Source: Mastacembelus armatus (Eukaryota > Chordata > Actinopteri > Synbranchiformes > Mastacembelidae). Taken from it: a stretch of 64,000 bases of DNA. Numbering within the stretch: the first letter of the stretch is position 1; each line of letters starts with the position of its first letter. A program made the position numbers and the translations under genes. The notes under the pieces were generated by a model. That model saw only the letters and a program-made list of their open reading frames with translations, did not search any database and was not told where the DNA came from. Positions 35,060 through 48,971 of this stretch are shown here, piece by piece. The stretch spans positions 18,982,500-19,046,499 of the forward strand of contig NC_046646.1 of NCBI RefSeq assembly GCF_900324485.2, given 5' to 3'.

Positions 35060-37322
35060 CACGTGTTCTCGTGCTGCCTTTAGGTAACCGCGGAAGGCTC
35101 GGATATTCCGTTTTTAGAAAGCTATCTCCTCTTTCAAATAAGCGTAAAATACAGACTAATTCAATTCAGTGTTGTCAGACTGGGCGCCTTCTACTAGTTG
35201 GGCCACTTTTCTATAGTTTAGACATTTTTAATATTAGTTATAATTTGAGCTATTTTCTTTTAGGATACTGTGCATGTAGCTGCTCTTAACTGTGATTTAG
35301 CTGTAACAAATTAGAAGCCTCTCCTGCAGCACATGGGGTGGGATAATATTTGTGGCCAAAAGACTGTAGGATTCCTAGCAGTGTGCAGCATGGGGGGAGA
35401 GAGTGTTTTGAAAATAAGTCATCTTATGTTGTCACTCTTACATTAATAAAGTTTTACATAAATCACAAATTTCTGTAAACACCTCTGTTGGAGACGTCTT
35501 CGGCCTTTAACCAGTTCTGAGATTTCCAACAAACAGTGAATGCAGCAGTAGTAACGCCCTAGACGATGCGCCGATTGGCCTTTGGGCCCCTGGCCGCATT
35601 ATGAAAGCAGAGCTACAGACAGACCGTGGGTCTCTTCTTAATTCTTAACTTCCTGTTCTGTTAATTCGCAGTTTTTAGTTTTTGCTATTTTCACTGTAAC
35701 ATTTCTCCATGTTGTTTCTAAAGCAGTGCAGCTCAGGCAACTGACTGTAACCCACAATTATTGTGATTATCAACAGATCAGACATTTATTTGTGTAACAA
35801 TCGATTGTTTAGTCTAGAAATTGTCACAAAATAGAAAATGCTAATCATTATTCCAGTAATTCCAACATACTGAAATGGCTTTTGCAGTCTGGCCAAGTCA
35901 AACTTTGCTATTGCAGAAAACTGGGAGCATATTCACAGTTTAGAAGCTGGTACCAGTGAAGTATAAATTATTTATATTTTTTAATCAAAAATACCATCAA
36001 TTTTGGCTGAAAGCTTAAATCACAATCATGTACTATACTTCTATAAATTCACACACTACATGACAAAAATGACTCCAACATTGTTTTAAACCTTTTCATC
36101 ATAGGTTTAATTCAATATGTACAACTAATGTTAATAAAGCACTGCATTTCACGTTTTCTACACTAAGACACGACTCCTCTTACTCTCCTCTCACCCAACA
36201 TAATTTACAGATACAGGACAGACCATATTTCTGATTTGGTCAATGAGCACACTGTCTATATTATGAACAGAAAAATAAAATAATCAAAAATTAAGAGCTC
36301 ACAGTCACCCATTTGGCATTGATTGCTTGATAAAGACATGGGCCAAACCAGCCAGTGTACAAACATTTGTACACACTAGAAAGATAATGATTAGTTCTGC
36401 TAAAACCACAAACATATCTCACATCCACAACTGGAAGAGCCAGATGTTGAAGTTAGAAAATAATCTGAAGATGTGGTCAGAGAAGACAGGCAAATGGGGA
36501 AAATGGGACAAATGTTAATGTATTCAGTTTAAATGAACAGACGGTGCTCTACATCATGGTCTAGCTTCCTGATCTGACTAGTCTGCCATTACTTGTGAAA
36601 GACAGTGTTTGTCCAGCTTACTTAATGTGTGATTCTGAATCCCTTCACCCAACCGCAAATTACAGATGCACACCAAAATAAATGGGCCTGACTAAATGCC
36701 ATGTAAACAAAGTCACATTTACTGGAGAGTGGATACCTGGTGAACTTTTAAACTTATTCACCAGGCAAACTACAGCACACACCACTATTTCTAACAGTCA
36801 TCTTCACTGGTCATTATTACAGGCAAACAGCCCTGATTTGTAAACAGCACACTCCTTTTTATAAAACTGATCTTATTCTGTAAAGATTAACTTTTAAAGA
36901 AGCTTAACCAATTTGTCCCGTTTGTCAAAAGTGTGCTCTGTATGCAGTGTTTTTGTTGTGAGATACTAGAGGCTGTTTCTTCAGTTTGCTTTGTATTACA
37001 AGTCATATTAATGTGTTTTTTGGGAGTGCATGTTTATGACAGACAGTTTCAGGCCCTGCAAACAGCACTAGAACAAAATTATATTTTATCTAAGCATGGT
37101 GCATTAATGTATCAGTAAAAGTAACTATTGTAACAGGTAGACCTTTAGTGATAATTCATTTGATGGTATGATCTGATAAGACATTCTAGGACCACACAGA
37201 AAACGGGAGTAAATAAAGAGAAAAGAAAATGTCCCTGGCAGTTCACTCTGATAGCTGGAGACACTCTCCACAGAGCAGTGTGATAGTTGTAGTGGCTGTT
37301 GAGAGGTTTCCTGTGTTTGTAG
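35060..37322. other. cct6a upstream region and nipsnap2 3' UTR
   Basis: Mostly AT-rich, with the nipsnap2 3' UTR at the right end. No coding exon seen. Human PSPH, which lies between NIPSNAP2 and CCT6A, is not present here. Confidence 0.5.
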
Positions 37323-40300
37323 CTACTTCAAGGGTGAAGACTTCATGGGAATCATTATTCTAGACTCCATGTGCTGAATAAGAGGGACTGCAGGATGAGG
37401 AAGAAACAACACTCTCAGCAACAGACTTCTGTGAAGCCTTATTGTTCCCATACATACAGGAATCTTTTCATGCATGGACAAATACACAACCTATATTGGT
37501 TTTCACCCATGCAATCTTATTTGATTCATATTTCATAAATTTATATGACATAAAAGTTAATGTTTGACAATACTGAGTGGTGTTATCAAAAGACTAAAGA
37601 GCAGAAAGATAAGACTTTACCTGTGTAATAAACAACCTCATCCCAGCCTTCACGCTGCCAGGCTGCATTTCTGGTGTCATCTCTGGATTGAAGGTCTTTG
37701 TAAGCTGAAAAAAAAAAAAAAAAAAAAAAAGATGCTGCCTGGTTTACATGGTTTTTACCTAAATATCATGCCAACAGTCTCTGAAAAGTATAGAATATAC
37801 TATGCCAGTTCATTTGCAGTATATTATAAACACATTTGTGAAATTCTGTGAAATATGCTGTGAATTCCTAACACTGCAGTTTAACTTTTGTGTATATTTT
37901 TCTATACAAATATCATGATGCTGCACAATTCATTAAATTATGCTTACCCCATAAGTGGTGAACCGTGTACAGACTTCCAATCTGTGAGAAAAAGCCTCCC
38001 ACTGCCTCCTGGTTCTGCTGGCGAATCTCAATAGCCCGTGCCCTGCCAAGCAAGAGAGACGGTTACATGAAAAAAACCAAAAAGTTCATTTTTGAGGAGT
38101 TGATTAAACTATGAGCACAAATTTGTAGAATTTACCATTCAACTGATATTCAAAGATAACCCAATCATTGCTTTCATTGTTTTAACCTTCATGTTTGGTT
38201 TCATTAACAGGCAAATTTTCCAGTCATTATCAATTTAATTAGATGTGCAAATATATTAAATCCATTGTAAACAGATCAATTGTACTTGAGATTAAAAAAA
38301 ATTACATGTATATACACTGTGTATCTAGTCATGCTTAGGAATCATGCACAGATTGTGAAGCCAAAAAGTACCGTTGACTCATAGTCACCTGCTACAATCT
38401 GTAAAACCAATGAAATATTAGTCAGGGAATGTTTATAGATACATAATGGTAGCTCTAGAGTTACCATAAAGAGAGTGAAAGCTTACAGGCTTCTCAGATC
38501 TCTTGTTAAAATGGATCCAATGTGATGAGTTTATGATGCATTTACAAAAAAAAAAAGAAAGAGAAGAAAGGAAATGTCATACCAGTAATTTCCCCACTCG
38601 ATCATTGTTCCTGGCTGAAATAAGGAATTGAAAAGGAGACAGATGTGGAAAATAAATTCTCAGAGAGGAAATTATATCCAGCATTTATGCAAAATGGAAG
38701 GAATCTGCTAAAGATATAATAGAGGGGACTGTTTTACCCTGAGCTGGTATGATCGCAGTTCATAGATGTTGGGTCCTGGGCGAGGGACAGGTTCGTTCCA
38801 GAAACTGAACTCCAGCAACAGCTGGTTTCTACGAGACAGTAGCATCTTCCCCCTTTCAGTCCTGTAGTCCATAAACCTCTACACCAATGACAAACAACAA
38901 CATCACTGAGTGAATTTGACTCAGACCACCAACTCGAAAAATAGGTTTGTAAAAATATTTAACTCCTACTCAGAAAGTAGGTTAAATAAAGATGATAAAA
39001 TCATCTACATCGGTTGCAGCACATCAGCTGTGATCAGACCATTTGAACACGAACATTTTATACACCTGGAAAACTCATTTAAACTACACAAAATGGAAAA
39101 GATGGAATTGTGGCCATTAACTACACTTACCTTATTTACAGTATACAATTGCATTTCTGCTAATAAGCTTTAAAAGGTAATGGCACCAAAGTCAAAATCA
39201 CAAACTGGAAAATCAGAGATAAAGAACCTATGTAACTGGAAAATGATCTGTGGAACTAATTTCAGGTGTGTGCTGCCAGAAACTGTGGCCTGCCGGTCAG
39301 CTGCCTACAAAACTGAACTAATCAAAACACCTGTTACCTTATTCTGCCTGAGTTTGTTCATGACTTCGGTGAGAGCTGGGTATCCTCCCCGATATCTCCA
39401 CAGGTGAACTAGAATAGAAGGAGCAGAAGAGCCAAGAATAATGCAGCTCCCAAATAGAGCTCGGTGTGACTGGATTTCTTGGGCCAAGATATTCTCTTGC
39501 TTTACTCTCTGTAGTGTAATTATTTCTCTGATTTGTGGTCTGGAGCAGACATGATGAGACCCAGTGAATAAACTCTGAATGTCTAGTTAATGACCCTGAG
39601 AAACCGACCCTCTCTCATCACATCATAACAATGGCTGTTGCACATATAGTCACATAAATGAAAACAAAATCATGCAAAAGTTTTTCTTTTAATAAAAAAA
39701 AGAATTTACTCTGCTACCACACCTGACACAGTATCTGCTGATAAACCTTCCACAATGCAGGAAAATACTGCAGTGAATCAAGTGTTTAAGTTAAACAAAA
39801 GAACACCATGAATACAAATTCTCTCAGTACCATACCATACCATAATACTGTATATCATTTCCCAGGGCACATGTTTTGTACATGTTTAATTTAATCTCTC
39901 AGATCATCTTTACCAAGGGTTGCCAGTTTTCCTGCTCTGTAATGTTAGAGGCAAACTGCAACTGACAGATGACAGATGTCACCCTGTGGAGAAAATGGAC
40001 AGTAGCCAGGAAAAGTGGAATACAGTCACACAGCTATAATTAACTAAAATACAAAGCTTGTCAAAGGGCAAGCCTGTTTCACTGACAAGGAGAGCAACTC
40101 CAACGTTCTCAGAAAATGTCAGTTTTTGAGGGTAAAAGAAGAATTTGCTGAATTTTCAATGATCAGCAGCAAACTGTGGTATCATTATCATGCATCAGTT
40201 GTAGGTCTCTGGGATAAGACACACTTTCAAGAAGACTGATAGACTTTTTTAAAGCTTTAAGACACTTTCAGTGAAGTTTACTTTTTCTATTTATTATATA

Positions 40301-42221
40301 AAATGTTGGAAAATAGTGAAAAATATTCATCAAAATTTCCCTAAGCCTTATAAGTAAGTTTTGACAAAGCCACACTCTTTTTAACTTAAGTGAACTTTGT
40401 TTGCGGATTTAAAAGGGAAATGTATGTTTTATCTTATTGAAGGGACTGTCAATCAATAAGTCAAATAGCATTCAGAAGTACCTGCACGTGTTTAAGACTA
40501 CAACATGCTCTCACCTGCTTGATCTTGCTCTCCATACCACGTGTTCCAGGTTCCCACAAGCTCACAAGGGTATTCAGGGTCAGTGTGAATGGAAGGCAAG
40601 ACGTCCTCGCTGTGGATACACACACAGAGCACACACCAGTGTGAAAAACTGAAAAATATTTACTAAAGCAGAATCTTGTTAAAACATTTGACTAAAGTCG
40701 ATTAAGAAACAGGGATTTCTTACCAAAGTGTATTGTAAGCATCAAGGCACTCAGGCTTGACATTGTGAACTGCAAGAAAATGATAAACCCTGAGCCGATA
40801 ACATAGCATCTGTTATTAAATTACTCTTTTGACAAAGTGTTTTACATTATCCATCTTAAATTTTTTTTTAAAAACAATCATCTTCAGAACACCGTGGACC
40901 AAACAAAACATACACTGTATTTTGTACAGATTGTTGTCTTCTTTCTTGGAGAGTAGAGTAGCGTGAGCATCCTTTCTTGGGTCAACTTTTCTAACAAACA
41001 GAGACTTGAACCAGCTGTCTTCACGGTGAGCTGCGAGGCTCCTGTGAAGAAACAAAACAAAACATTAGATACAATGTGCATTATGTCTGCCACACGGGGA
41101 AGAAGACCAACAGCAGACAGAGAGCTGACAGACACACGCAGCATAGTTATACTGCCTGTAAACTACTGTAATTGCACTTAAAAATATATATTGGGTGATA
41201 TATTGTTAAGGATCTTTAAAACTCTTTAACATCATTAGCCTCAAAAATCCAGTATCCATCAGGTTATACAGTGAATACTTCTAGCACACTTTTAGATCAG
41301 TACTTAAAACGTGCAATATAAATAATACAGCACTTTCTTGTGCTTGATAACAAGATTGAGGTCAGTGGAAAATACACATGGAGGCATGACAGTGATGATG
41401 GTTGTGACAAATTAGGAATGCCTTTTTAAACTATCCAGCTCAGAGACACAATAACACAGTCTACATGGACGCTGAAGCTGCTTGGAATCGAGTTTTCTGA
41501 TAATAAACTAAAATTGTAAGTGCCAACAAACTCTCCATGTAGTTACACTGGTTTATCATGGCGCAGTCCTCTGATAGTTTGCCAACTCGTGTAAACAGAA
41601 CTACTTGTTTACCCACACAATGTATTCAAATCTGTCACGGTGTTAGCTAGATGTTACAAACACCGCAGCATTTCAGTTGTAAACTCCTTGTTTTAGAAAA
41701 CAAACCAGAAACGGTGTCGATAAAAAGTAACGTTGTGCAGCCGTGCATCGCATTTTGACCTTGAAGTTGAGTTCAGTTTGAGGCTTGCAGAAACCCCACT
41801 GTGACTTTGTATTATTTATTTTCTTATAAACTATTAACTCTACGCACAAACTTATGAAGTACGCAGGGACTAGTGCTAACACAAGGTGCTTCACAACTTT
41901 ATAATTCGGCTGGGTAGTAATTAGCATTAACCTAAAGTTAGCAGGTTTAGCGTTAGTGTGCTAACGATTCACGGATGTCGTTAACGTTAAACGTAACCAA
42001 CGTCCTCACGTTAGCTTAGCCACCTAGCTCACCGAGCTTTGTCACTGGTGTCCACGCTGGCGAAGCTAAACACGATAAAAGCAGAATTTCTACGTTTTCA
42101 CCGACACAGTCCATTTGTGTAACTCTGACCTTGCGATCACCGAGACCTGTCCGTGAGCACGGAACCCATTTTTCGTCTGTTTAAGGCCGGTGGCCGCTCT
42201 TTGAAGGACTCGGGTCGCCAT
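37323..42221 (-). CDS. nipsnap2: nipsnap2 (GBAS), mitochondrial NIPSNAP protein
   Basis: Ten exons: 42130-42221, 40914-41041, 40724-40769, 40515-40609, 39338-39408, 38738-38878, 38583-38614, 37948-38042, 37621-37704 and 37323-37387, giving 282 residues (human about 286). NIPSNAP1/2 are mitochondrial proteins that, on depolarised mitochondria, accumulate on the surface and recruit autophagy receptors. Visible: a basic N-terminal import signal ([19 protein letters not shown]), then [110 protein letters not shown] split over exons, VGGFFSQIG and the end [10 protein letters not shown]. The two NIPSNAP dimeric ferredoxin-like domains are complete. Assigned to NIPSNAP2 rather than NIPSNAP1 from its neighbours mrps17, cct6a and sumf2. 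The exon 9 acceptor uses a long pure T tract (A run at 37707-37730 on the plus strand). Confidence 0.94.
37707..37730. repeat. poly(A)/poly(T) run at a splice acceptor
   Basis: About 24 A on the plus strand, so a T tract on the nipsnap2 sense strand just upstream of exon 9. It serves as the polypyrimidine tract and is prone to length variation. Confidence 0.9.
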
Positions 42222-42832
42222 CTTTTCCCTGTCGGTCGGTTTGAAACCGCAGACCGGGCCGTTCCCGCAGGAGCTGACGTTACTTTCTATAAGGGAGCCC
42301 CGTGTTCACTTCATGCACGGGCCCGGTCCGCGTTATGGGGTTAACCTGATGCCCAGGGCCTGGATCATTACAGTACACGGGGCGGTACAACTGCTGTTTA
42401 ACACTTTGACCAACCTATGTCGCTTATTTTCTCCTAAATATAAATTCCACATCTAAACAAACAGGTATACTCCAATAAACAGTGTCAGTAAATTAAAGCA
42501 GTCTAATAAATACTTATCTATAATTACAATGTCAGGTCAAGATGCTCAAACTACAGATTTTGATTGAAAATACTTTTGCATGTGCTCCCTAAATAAGTGG
42601 TTTAAATGAATTTTATAGTCTTTAGTCAGGGTAAACAAACACCAGCTGCATGTTTGTGAATGACACCGTGTTTTCTCATCTAATTTTATTGTAAATTGCT
42701 CAACAATGTGTTTTGAGCTCAAAGCTACACACTGTATATTATACAACAAGATAAACTTATATTAACAGAATAACTGAGACAAGATTGCAGAGGGACATTT
42801 GACATTTAAGCATAAAGAAACACACTTTTCTG
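42222..42832. other. nipsnap2 promoter and mrps17 3' UTR
   Basis: A 610-base spacer between two minus-strand genes. The left part (to about 42370) is GC-rich and is the likely nipsnap2 promoter. The right part is AT-rich and holds the mrps17 poly(A) signal. Confidence 0.55.
42685..42690 (-). terminator. mrps17 poly(A) signal
   Basis: Minus-strand AATAAA about 145 bases after the mrps17 stop, giving a short 3' UTR. Confidence 0.55.
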
Positions 42833-43896
42833 TCATGAAGGGTTTGTTTGTAGTGGAGGGGCCTCAGCTCCACTGGAGGCTGCAGAGATGTTGAGTTCTT
42901 GCAGTTTTTGGGACAAAGTTGCCTCCTCTTCCAGGTAGGGAGGAAGGTCCGTAGGGGGCTCCAGAAACTCAGTACCTGCAACTCTCTTTCCTGTTAAAGG
43001 GTCAACCACCCGACCAACTTTATAGACTATCTCAGCCAGCTCATGCTTCACATGTTTGGACCTGGCCTCAGGCAGAGCTTTGAGAAGGACAATATCTCCT
43101 ACAGTGCTCTGTCGCAAAGCATCGTGGGCAAAATAGGTCTTCCTCTTGTTGTAGTACTGTGGGGAAGAAAAGACAACATTTGACTTGTTCAAATACATAG
43201 TCACTGTACAGCAACAACACGTAGTTGCACACAATGAAGTTGTACTATTACAAATTTGATTTTGTGTGGAACTAGATGATACTCTATGTTTTTTTTCACA
43301 GCCAAAAACATACTGGTAAAAAAAAGTAAAGGAACCATTAAAACACACACCAGATATTATGAACTAATTACTCAAGTTGAAAATCGTTAATGTACAATGT
43401 ATAATTTGCTTCGAACAAAACAACAGTCAATAAAAACCAATATTCTGAATGCACATAGGGCTGTTTATAAAATAACAATAATGTGACTCAGACACAAGTA
43501 CTGCATGCACTCCTGACAACATCTGGACACGCTCCTGGTACCTAGATTAAAGTCAGGTGAATGTGAGGGTGAGCCAATGGCATTGCTATAAATGTTGGGG
43601 AAGATACCTCCATTTATCAAACTAATGTACTGAATGAAGGATTGTTTAGTCACTCTGCCCTAATCTACTATTTCTCTGTGACAGTAAAGTAAAGAAACAC
43701 CCAGACTGATATTACTTCTTGTTTTCCCTTGTTTGTAAATGTAAGCAGTGAATGAACACTGTCAAAGCTTCACCTTGAGCAGGTAAGGGTCCAGCACCAG
43801 CCTTGTGACTCTCACTTTGGCAGTTTTGTACATCTTGGTCCCTATTACTCTGCCGATGATCCATTTGGCATGGACTGATGCATGCTTGGCAGACAT
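42833..43896 (-). CDS. mrps17: mrps17, mitochondrial small-subunit ribosomal protein uS17m
   Basis: Two coding exons, 43774-43896 and 42833-43156, encode 148 residues, a little longer than human MRPS17 (130) through an extended C-terminus. It is the uS17 protein of the mitochondrial 28S subunit and binds small-subunit rRNA. The OB-fold core is visible: [43 protein letters not shown] split at the intron, then [41 protein letters not shown]. The start [12 protein letters not shown] matches family N-termini. The tail after about residue 110 is acidic and low in conservation. Same strand as nipsnap2, 610 bases upstream of it, as at human 7p11.2. Confidence 0.95.
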
Positions 43897-44550
43897 TGTG
43901 GAAAAAAATGATTCGACCCTGTAGTGCAGAAGATCAAGAAAATAACAATTCAGTCCTTTTGCATCAACAGGAAGTTGATATAAGAAGAGAAACAGGACAC
44001 ATAAATAGCCTTGTTACAGCTAACGTTACTTAACAAAGGCAGAATTTAAACGTTGCACTTTATTTTACATTAATACAGATCAACACTGATGGTAGGACGT
44101 AAAGAATAACTTACCAAAACTACATGAAACGAATATTTTACTATTTTTCTTCTAGAAGGTCAAAAATATTTCAGCGAGTGGACTACTCCATGCTGCTCCG
44201 TTCGGCTTGTTTTGATGACGTAACTACGGCTACTAACAAGGTCCAGACTGAGCGAAGCTGATAACTTTTTTATAATCATTTAATCAATTTATTTTCCAGT
44301 AAAATTTGCGAAAGCTTAAATGCATTTTAACTATATTACTATAGATTTTCAAAAAATTAAAATCGATTTAATTATATTATTTGTTAAGTTTGGAAATAGG
44401 TTGTATGATCACTGTGAAAAAGGTTGATATGAGTTTGTGGTGATGACGAAGCAGATAAAAGCCTCAGGTGTTCTCTCAGCAAGAAAAGAAAAGTTTAATT
44501 AACAGCTTAGACATTGCAGGCCTAATTTAGAATAACAATGGAGTAAACTT

Positions 44551-44593
44551 TTATTTATTTATTTATTTATTAATTAATTTATTTATTTATTCT
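44551..44593. repeat. (ATTT)n microsatellite
   Basis: About ten TTTA units with one ATTAATTAA interruption. Confidence 0.93.
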
Positions 44594-45341
44594 ATAGTTA
44601 GATGTTAAACTCTGCTATATTTCACTGATGCGCAAATGTGCTTGGAGGATAAAGTGTTGTTTTCCAAAATTTTTCTTATCATGTTAAGTTTTCATTTTGG
44701 CCAGAAGATGGGAGCAGAGAAACAGCTGTTCTTGAGCATGTATAGCAAAAGAGAAAGAGAAAAAAAAATTAAAAGAAGACAGCTTTTTCTAGTTAAGAAA
44801 GTGGGTGACAAAAACTAAAAGTTAAGCATGAAGACAAAATAAGTGTTACACAATAAAAGTGTGATGGATTCTTGCCATGTTGCAGCCTGTGTGATACCGA
44901 CACTGAGTTGCAGATGTTTCTCCTCAAACTACCTGATGACACTGATGTCAATGATGTCACTGCAAAGCAAACACTGAAGACGTGAAACATGTCATGCTAA
45001 AAAAGAAAAAATTATACAAATGATTTTAAAAGTAAAGTAGGCAAGAGTGTGGTCATTAGAACACAAAACAGATTTGTCCTGATCCTGTGAAAATGTGAGA
45101 AAATAACTTGTTAGTACAGGAACTGAGAGCAGGTCATGAGTTGTTTTTAGCTCAGCATGACATTTTCTCAAGATAAGACAATTTTATCATGATAGCTGCA
45201 GCTGCCTCTGATACGATCTATAACAGATGCTACTGTAACGTATTAGAAACCAAATCCAGGAGTTTCTAATATTTATTAGAACTGCCTGTCTGCTAGCAAC
45301 TCTTTGAGGTTGTACTTTAGGAACAGTGGTGTTTTGAGCCA

Positions 45342-45637
45342 GCTTGGACCTTTCTGTGTGGAGTTTGCATGTTCCCCCTGTGCTTGTGTGGGTTTTCTCC
45401 AGGTACTCTGGTTTCCTCCCACAGTCCAAAAACATGTATGTCAGGTTGATCGGTGACTCTAAATTGCCCATAGGAGTGACTGTCAGTGTGTGAGGTTGTT
45501 TGTCTCTATGTGGCCCTGTGATGGACTGGTGACCTGTCCAGAGTGTACCCCTGCCTTTCACCCAGAGAGAGCTGGGACAGGCTCCAGCAGATCCCTGTGA
45601 CCCTAAATAGGAATAAGTGGGTATAATGGATGGGTGG
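45342..45637 (+). mobile_element. teleost non-LTR/SINE-like repeat fragment with ATGG tail
   Basis: Holds phrases typical of an abundant fish repeat: GCATGTTCCCCCTGTGC, GGTTTCCTCCCACAGTCCAA, TGACTCTAAATTGCCCATAG, GTGATGGACTGGTGACCTG and AGCTGGGACAGGCTCCAGCA. It ends in ATGGATGGG, a LINE-type tail, so the element reads on the plus strand. The open frame on the opposite strand is a by-product. Exact family not assigned. Confidence 0.7.
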
Positions 45638-48600
45638 TGTTTTGAGTTATATGTTAATATTGGCATTCTAGCAAGCTCACAGTGACACTGCTAATATGCT
45701 GCTGTTTAGTTTGTTTGTTTACCATGTTCACAGTTTTAAAATGACTAGTTAGCATGCTAGCCTTTGCTAACTTGCAGGAAACGTAATGTATAAATGAGAC
45801 CTAGTTGTAGTTTTGATAATGCAGTTTTAATCTGATGATAGCACTAGAGAAAAAGCTGGAGGTTCACAAAAGCCAGTGGGATTTATCTTCTGTGGATGAT
45901 GACTATGTCTTAAAGTGTCACTACTTGTTGAAATATTTGTCTGTTGCCAAACTGAAATATTTCCCCACGAGGTTTCTCCTTGAATGAAGAAAGTTGTTTT
46001 GAATGAAATGATAAAATTATTGTTACCTTGATGTAATATTCATAACAAGATAATTATTGTATTATCTTGAGAAAATGACCTTCTGTTTTCAATTATTGTG
46101 AAAACATATCTCATAATATAAAACATGATATTAAAAATTACCTCCATATGGTATCATATTGTCAATCCTCTGCTAATTCTTGCATTTTCTTTGACAATGA
46201 TTTTTTTATTTCTGTAAAAGGAAGGCAAAATGACTAATATCCTCGCCAGCCATTTGGCAATGTTAGGAGCTCTTTTGGATCTCCATTAAAGCAGATATAA
46301 GTGGGACAGATAAACACAGATGCATTCATAACACAATGTTAACAGCCTTGTCCCCGAGTAAGAATTGGATGTGGCTCAGGACCAACCACAAGCAGACCAA
46401 TCTGGTCTTAATCAGAGCCATGTTGCAGTAAAGCAGAGGTCTGGGTCTATGTTTCCCATTTAAGGCAGTAGAGCATTGGTATACCTCTGCCAGAATTACA
46501 ACATTAGCCAACTTTAGTCTCCCTCATACAAGAACACTGAGACAATCACATAGTACCAACTATTTTCTGACAAATACTGTAAGGCTAAGTCGATGCTGAG
46601 CTGCGTTCATTAGAACAGAGATGCTGCATAGACTGGCTGTCAGAGCCGTCATTTTATACTCATTACATTAACTTTAGTCCCATAAGAGAAAGTCTTTTTT
46701 ATTGCATTTATGTGATTAAATGGAGCACAGTCTATAAGGCTCTTATCAATTTTGTGGGTATGACTAAAAGTGCAGCTCACATGGCCTAGTGGCCATATTA
46801 TAATGTTTACCCAAAGATAATCACAGTCATACCTAATTACAAATGCAGCCAATGTTTTTATATATAAGACTTGACACGGTCAGTTATCAGCTCTGAATCG
46901 TGTGAAACCATGTCTGTGGTGACATAAGACAGAGGCCCAATAGCTCAGTCTGCATGATTACACATGTACTGTATGTTTTCTATGATAACACAGTGACCTT
47001 ATAATCAGCAGGTTTTATATTTTCAGATTAACACACTAAAATAAAGTTGACCTACATCCTCTTGTGTAAGTTATTAATCCCCACATATGATGTATTCCAT
47101 AGCTTAGACATGTTTGTGGGTTTTTTTTCTTTTAATGGAGCCTATCACTGAATTAAAATCAGACCCTTAAAGGAAAGAACAAAATGCACAATGTCTACTT
47201 CCCTACTGTACCTCAGTATTTGGTTTGAGTCAGAAATGAGAATTTTTCCACTGGACTGTCACAGCACACGACATCCTGACAGTTGCCCGGTGTCTCCAGC
47301 CTCTAACAACATTTGTTGTGATAGTTTGTGATAAAACCTGTTTATTCCATTGAATGTTGAGTAAATGTCAGGTGAATGTGTCACTGTGCTCTGTTTATAC
47401 TGGTGTACACAGGCCTGTGTCTGTGCCCTGACAGACGTAAAGCTATTACATCAACGCAGAGCTGAGTCCTCAGGGAGAGGGGCATAAATCATTCAGTAAA
47501 GGCCAAAATCATTTCCAGCTCTCTGGCTTACATGCGGAGAACTGAGGCATGTTCTCTGTCTCTTTGTCTACCTCTCTATTATAGACTGTGTGAGCATGGG
47601 GGGCACTGATGTCACATGACGGATGTATAGTTTAATGTTATATATCTAAATGTAATTTAGAGGGTATTGTATGTAACTGCACTTGTGTGGCCGTCCAGCT
47701 TTGAAAATTGTTTTGGGATTGGGAGAAATTAAGTTACTTATGACATATCAACCAGCTGCAGGAAACAGTTTATTGGGCACTGGTGGAAGACGTATTAAAA
47801 TCCTATTAAAAGCAAAGTATAACTACTCCATGTTGCTGTGCAGCTTCAACAATACATCATGGTTTCTAAGCCAATAACCATTCATTATTCATGTAAAATC
47901 ATAAACTGCAACTGGTAACTACTGCTGCCAAATAAATGTACTAGACTAAGTTTTACAATACTTCCTAAAATATTTTTTTTCCTGTTAAATATGGGAAAGG
48001 AGAATAACATAACAGCATAACACAGAAATATATGAGGGTGTGTGTACATCTTACAATAACTGCAACATTCCTGAATCAATTAAGGCAGAAAAGTCATTGT
48101 TACATGTTAATTGTTGACTGATAAAATAAAAAGAAAAATACAAAAAAACAAATGAATCCATCCAAGTACATCAATACTGTACCTCTAGTATAAAGTTTGT
48201 GAAAGGTCTTTCTGGTTAGCCTGCTCTCATTCAAACCAAAACATTTCATTCACATGAACCTGCAATTTAGTCTGAGTCAGAAAGCTGAACATCATTTTTT
48301 GAGTATACAGTACTGCAGAAGACACTTACTCCGACAGGAAGCTGTTAGAAGTTGTTATATTTGAGGCATCTTGGAGGCATAGGGGCTGTCCATGAAAATA
48401 CAAATTCTCGGGTCTCTGTTCAGATGTGGAGTTTTGTTGTCATCCCGTTATCTCCCATCATTTTTGACACCTCTCTGCTGCCTTCTACGAAATAAGGCAA
48501 AAGCAAAAGCATTTTTGAGTAAGTTAGTAACTATTTCCTGAATTTTCGTGCAGTGACAAACAGCATGAAAAGAGTCAAATATGTTCACAGCATGTTTCAA

Positions 48601-48830
48601 ATACTCTGCAGTGACAATGCTAACAAATCAGGGTTCAGTGTCAGGTGTGACACTTAGACAGGTAAGTTCGGTCACCTTGCCCCGAGCAGCACAAGAGTCA
48701 TGTCCGGTGCCATTGGTTCTACCACAAACACCCATTAAACATTAAAGTAGGTCATAGGTAACAATGTGGAATCACTTTGGCTTAAGTTGTGTAAATTAAA
48801 CATCCAAGTCGGGAGGGATTCAGAGATATT

Positions 48831-48971
48831 CCCTTGGCAGTGACTTCATCTCTTCCTGTCTCCACTGCCTGACCTTGGACAGTATGTAAGAGAATACTCC
48901 CTCCAAAACAATCTCTACAGGCTGCATAACAGGGCTCTGCGGTCTGATGTAGGCGATGTCCTTGTCATTAC
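48831..48971 (-). other. possible coding exon, unknown gene
   Basis: Minus-strand segment after an acceptor-like TTCTGCCACAG that stays open for 46 codons and ends in a natural stop (tail SLPREYL). Amino-acid content looks protein-like (PVEIVLEGVFSYILSKV) but I recognise no family. The same AG/GTAATGAC junction also fits a splice donor, so it may instead be an intron. Weak. Confidence 0.2.

Noticed and set aside
40724-41041. Apparent non-canonical splice between nipsnap2 exons 2 and 3
   Set aside because: Placing the donor at ACAGT/GTATGT and the acceptor at TTGCAG/TTCAC restores a normal GT-AG intron and the conserved IQFHNV sequence.
45187-45666. 159-residue minus-strand open frame
   Set aside because: It is the reverse strand of a common teleost dispersed repeat; not a host gene.
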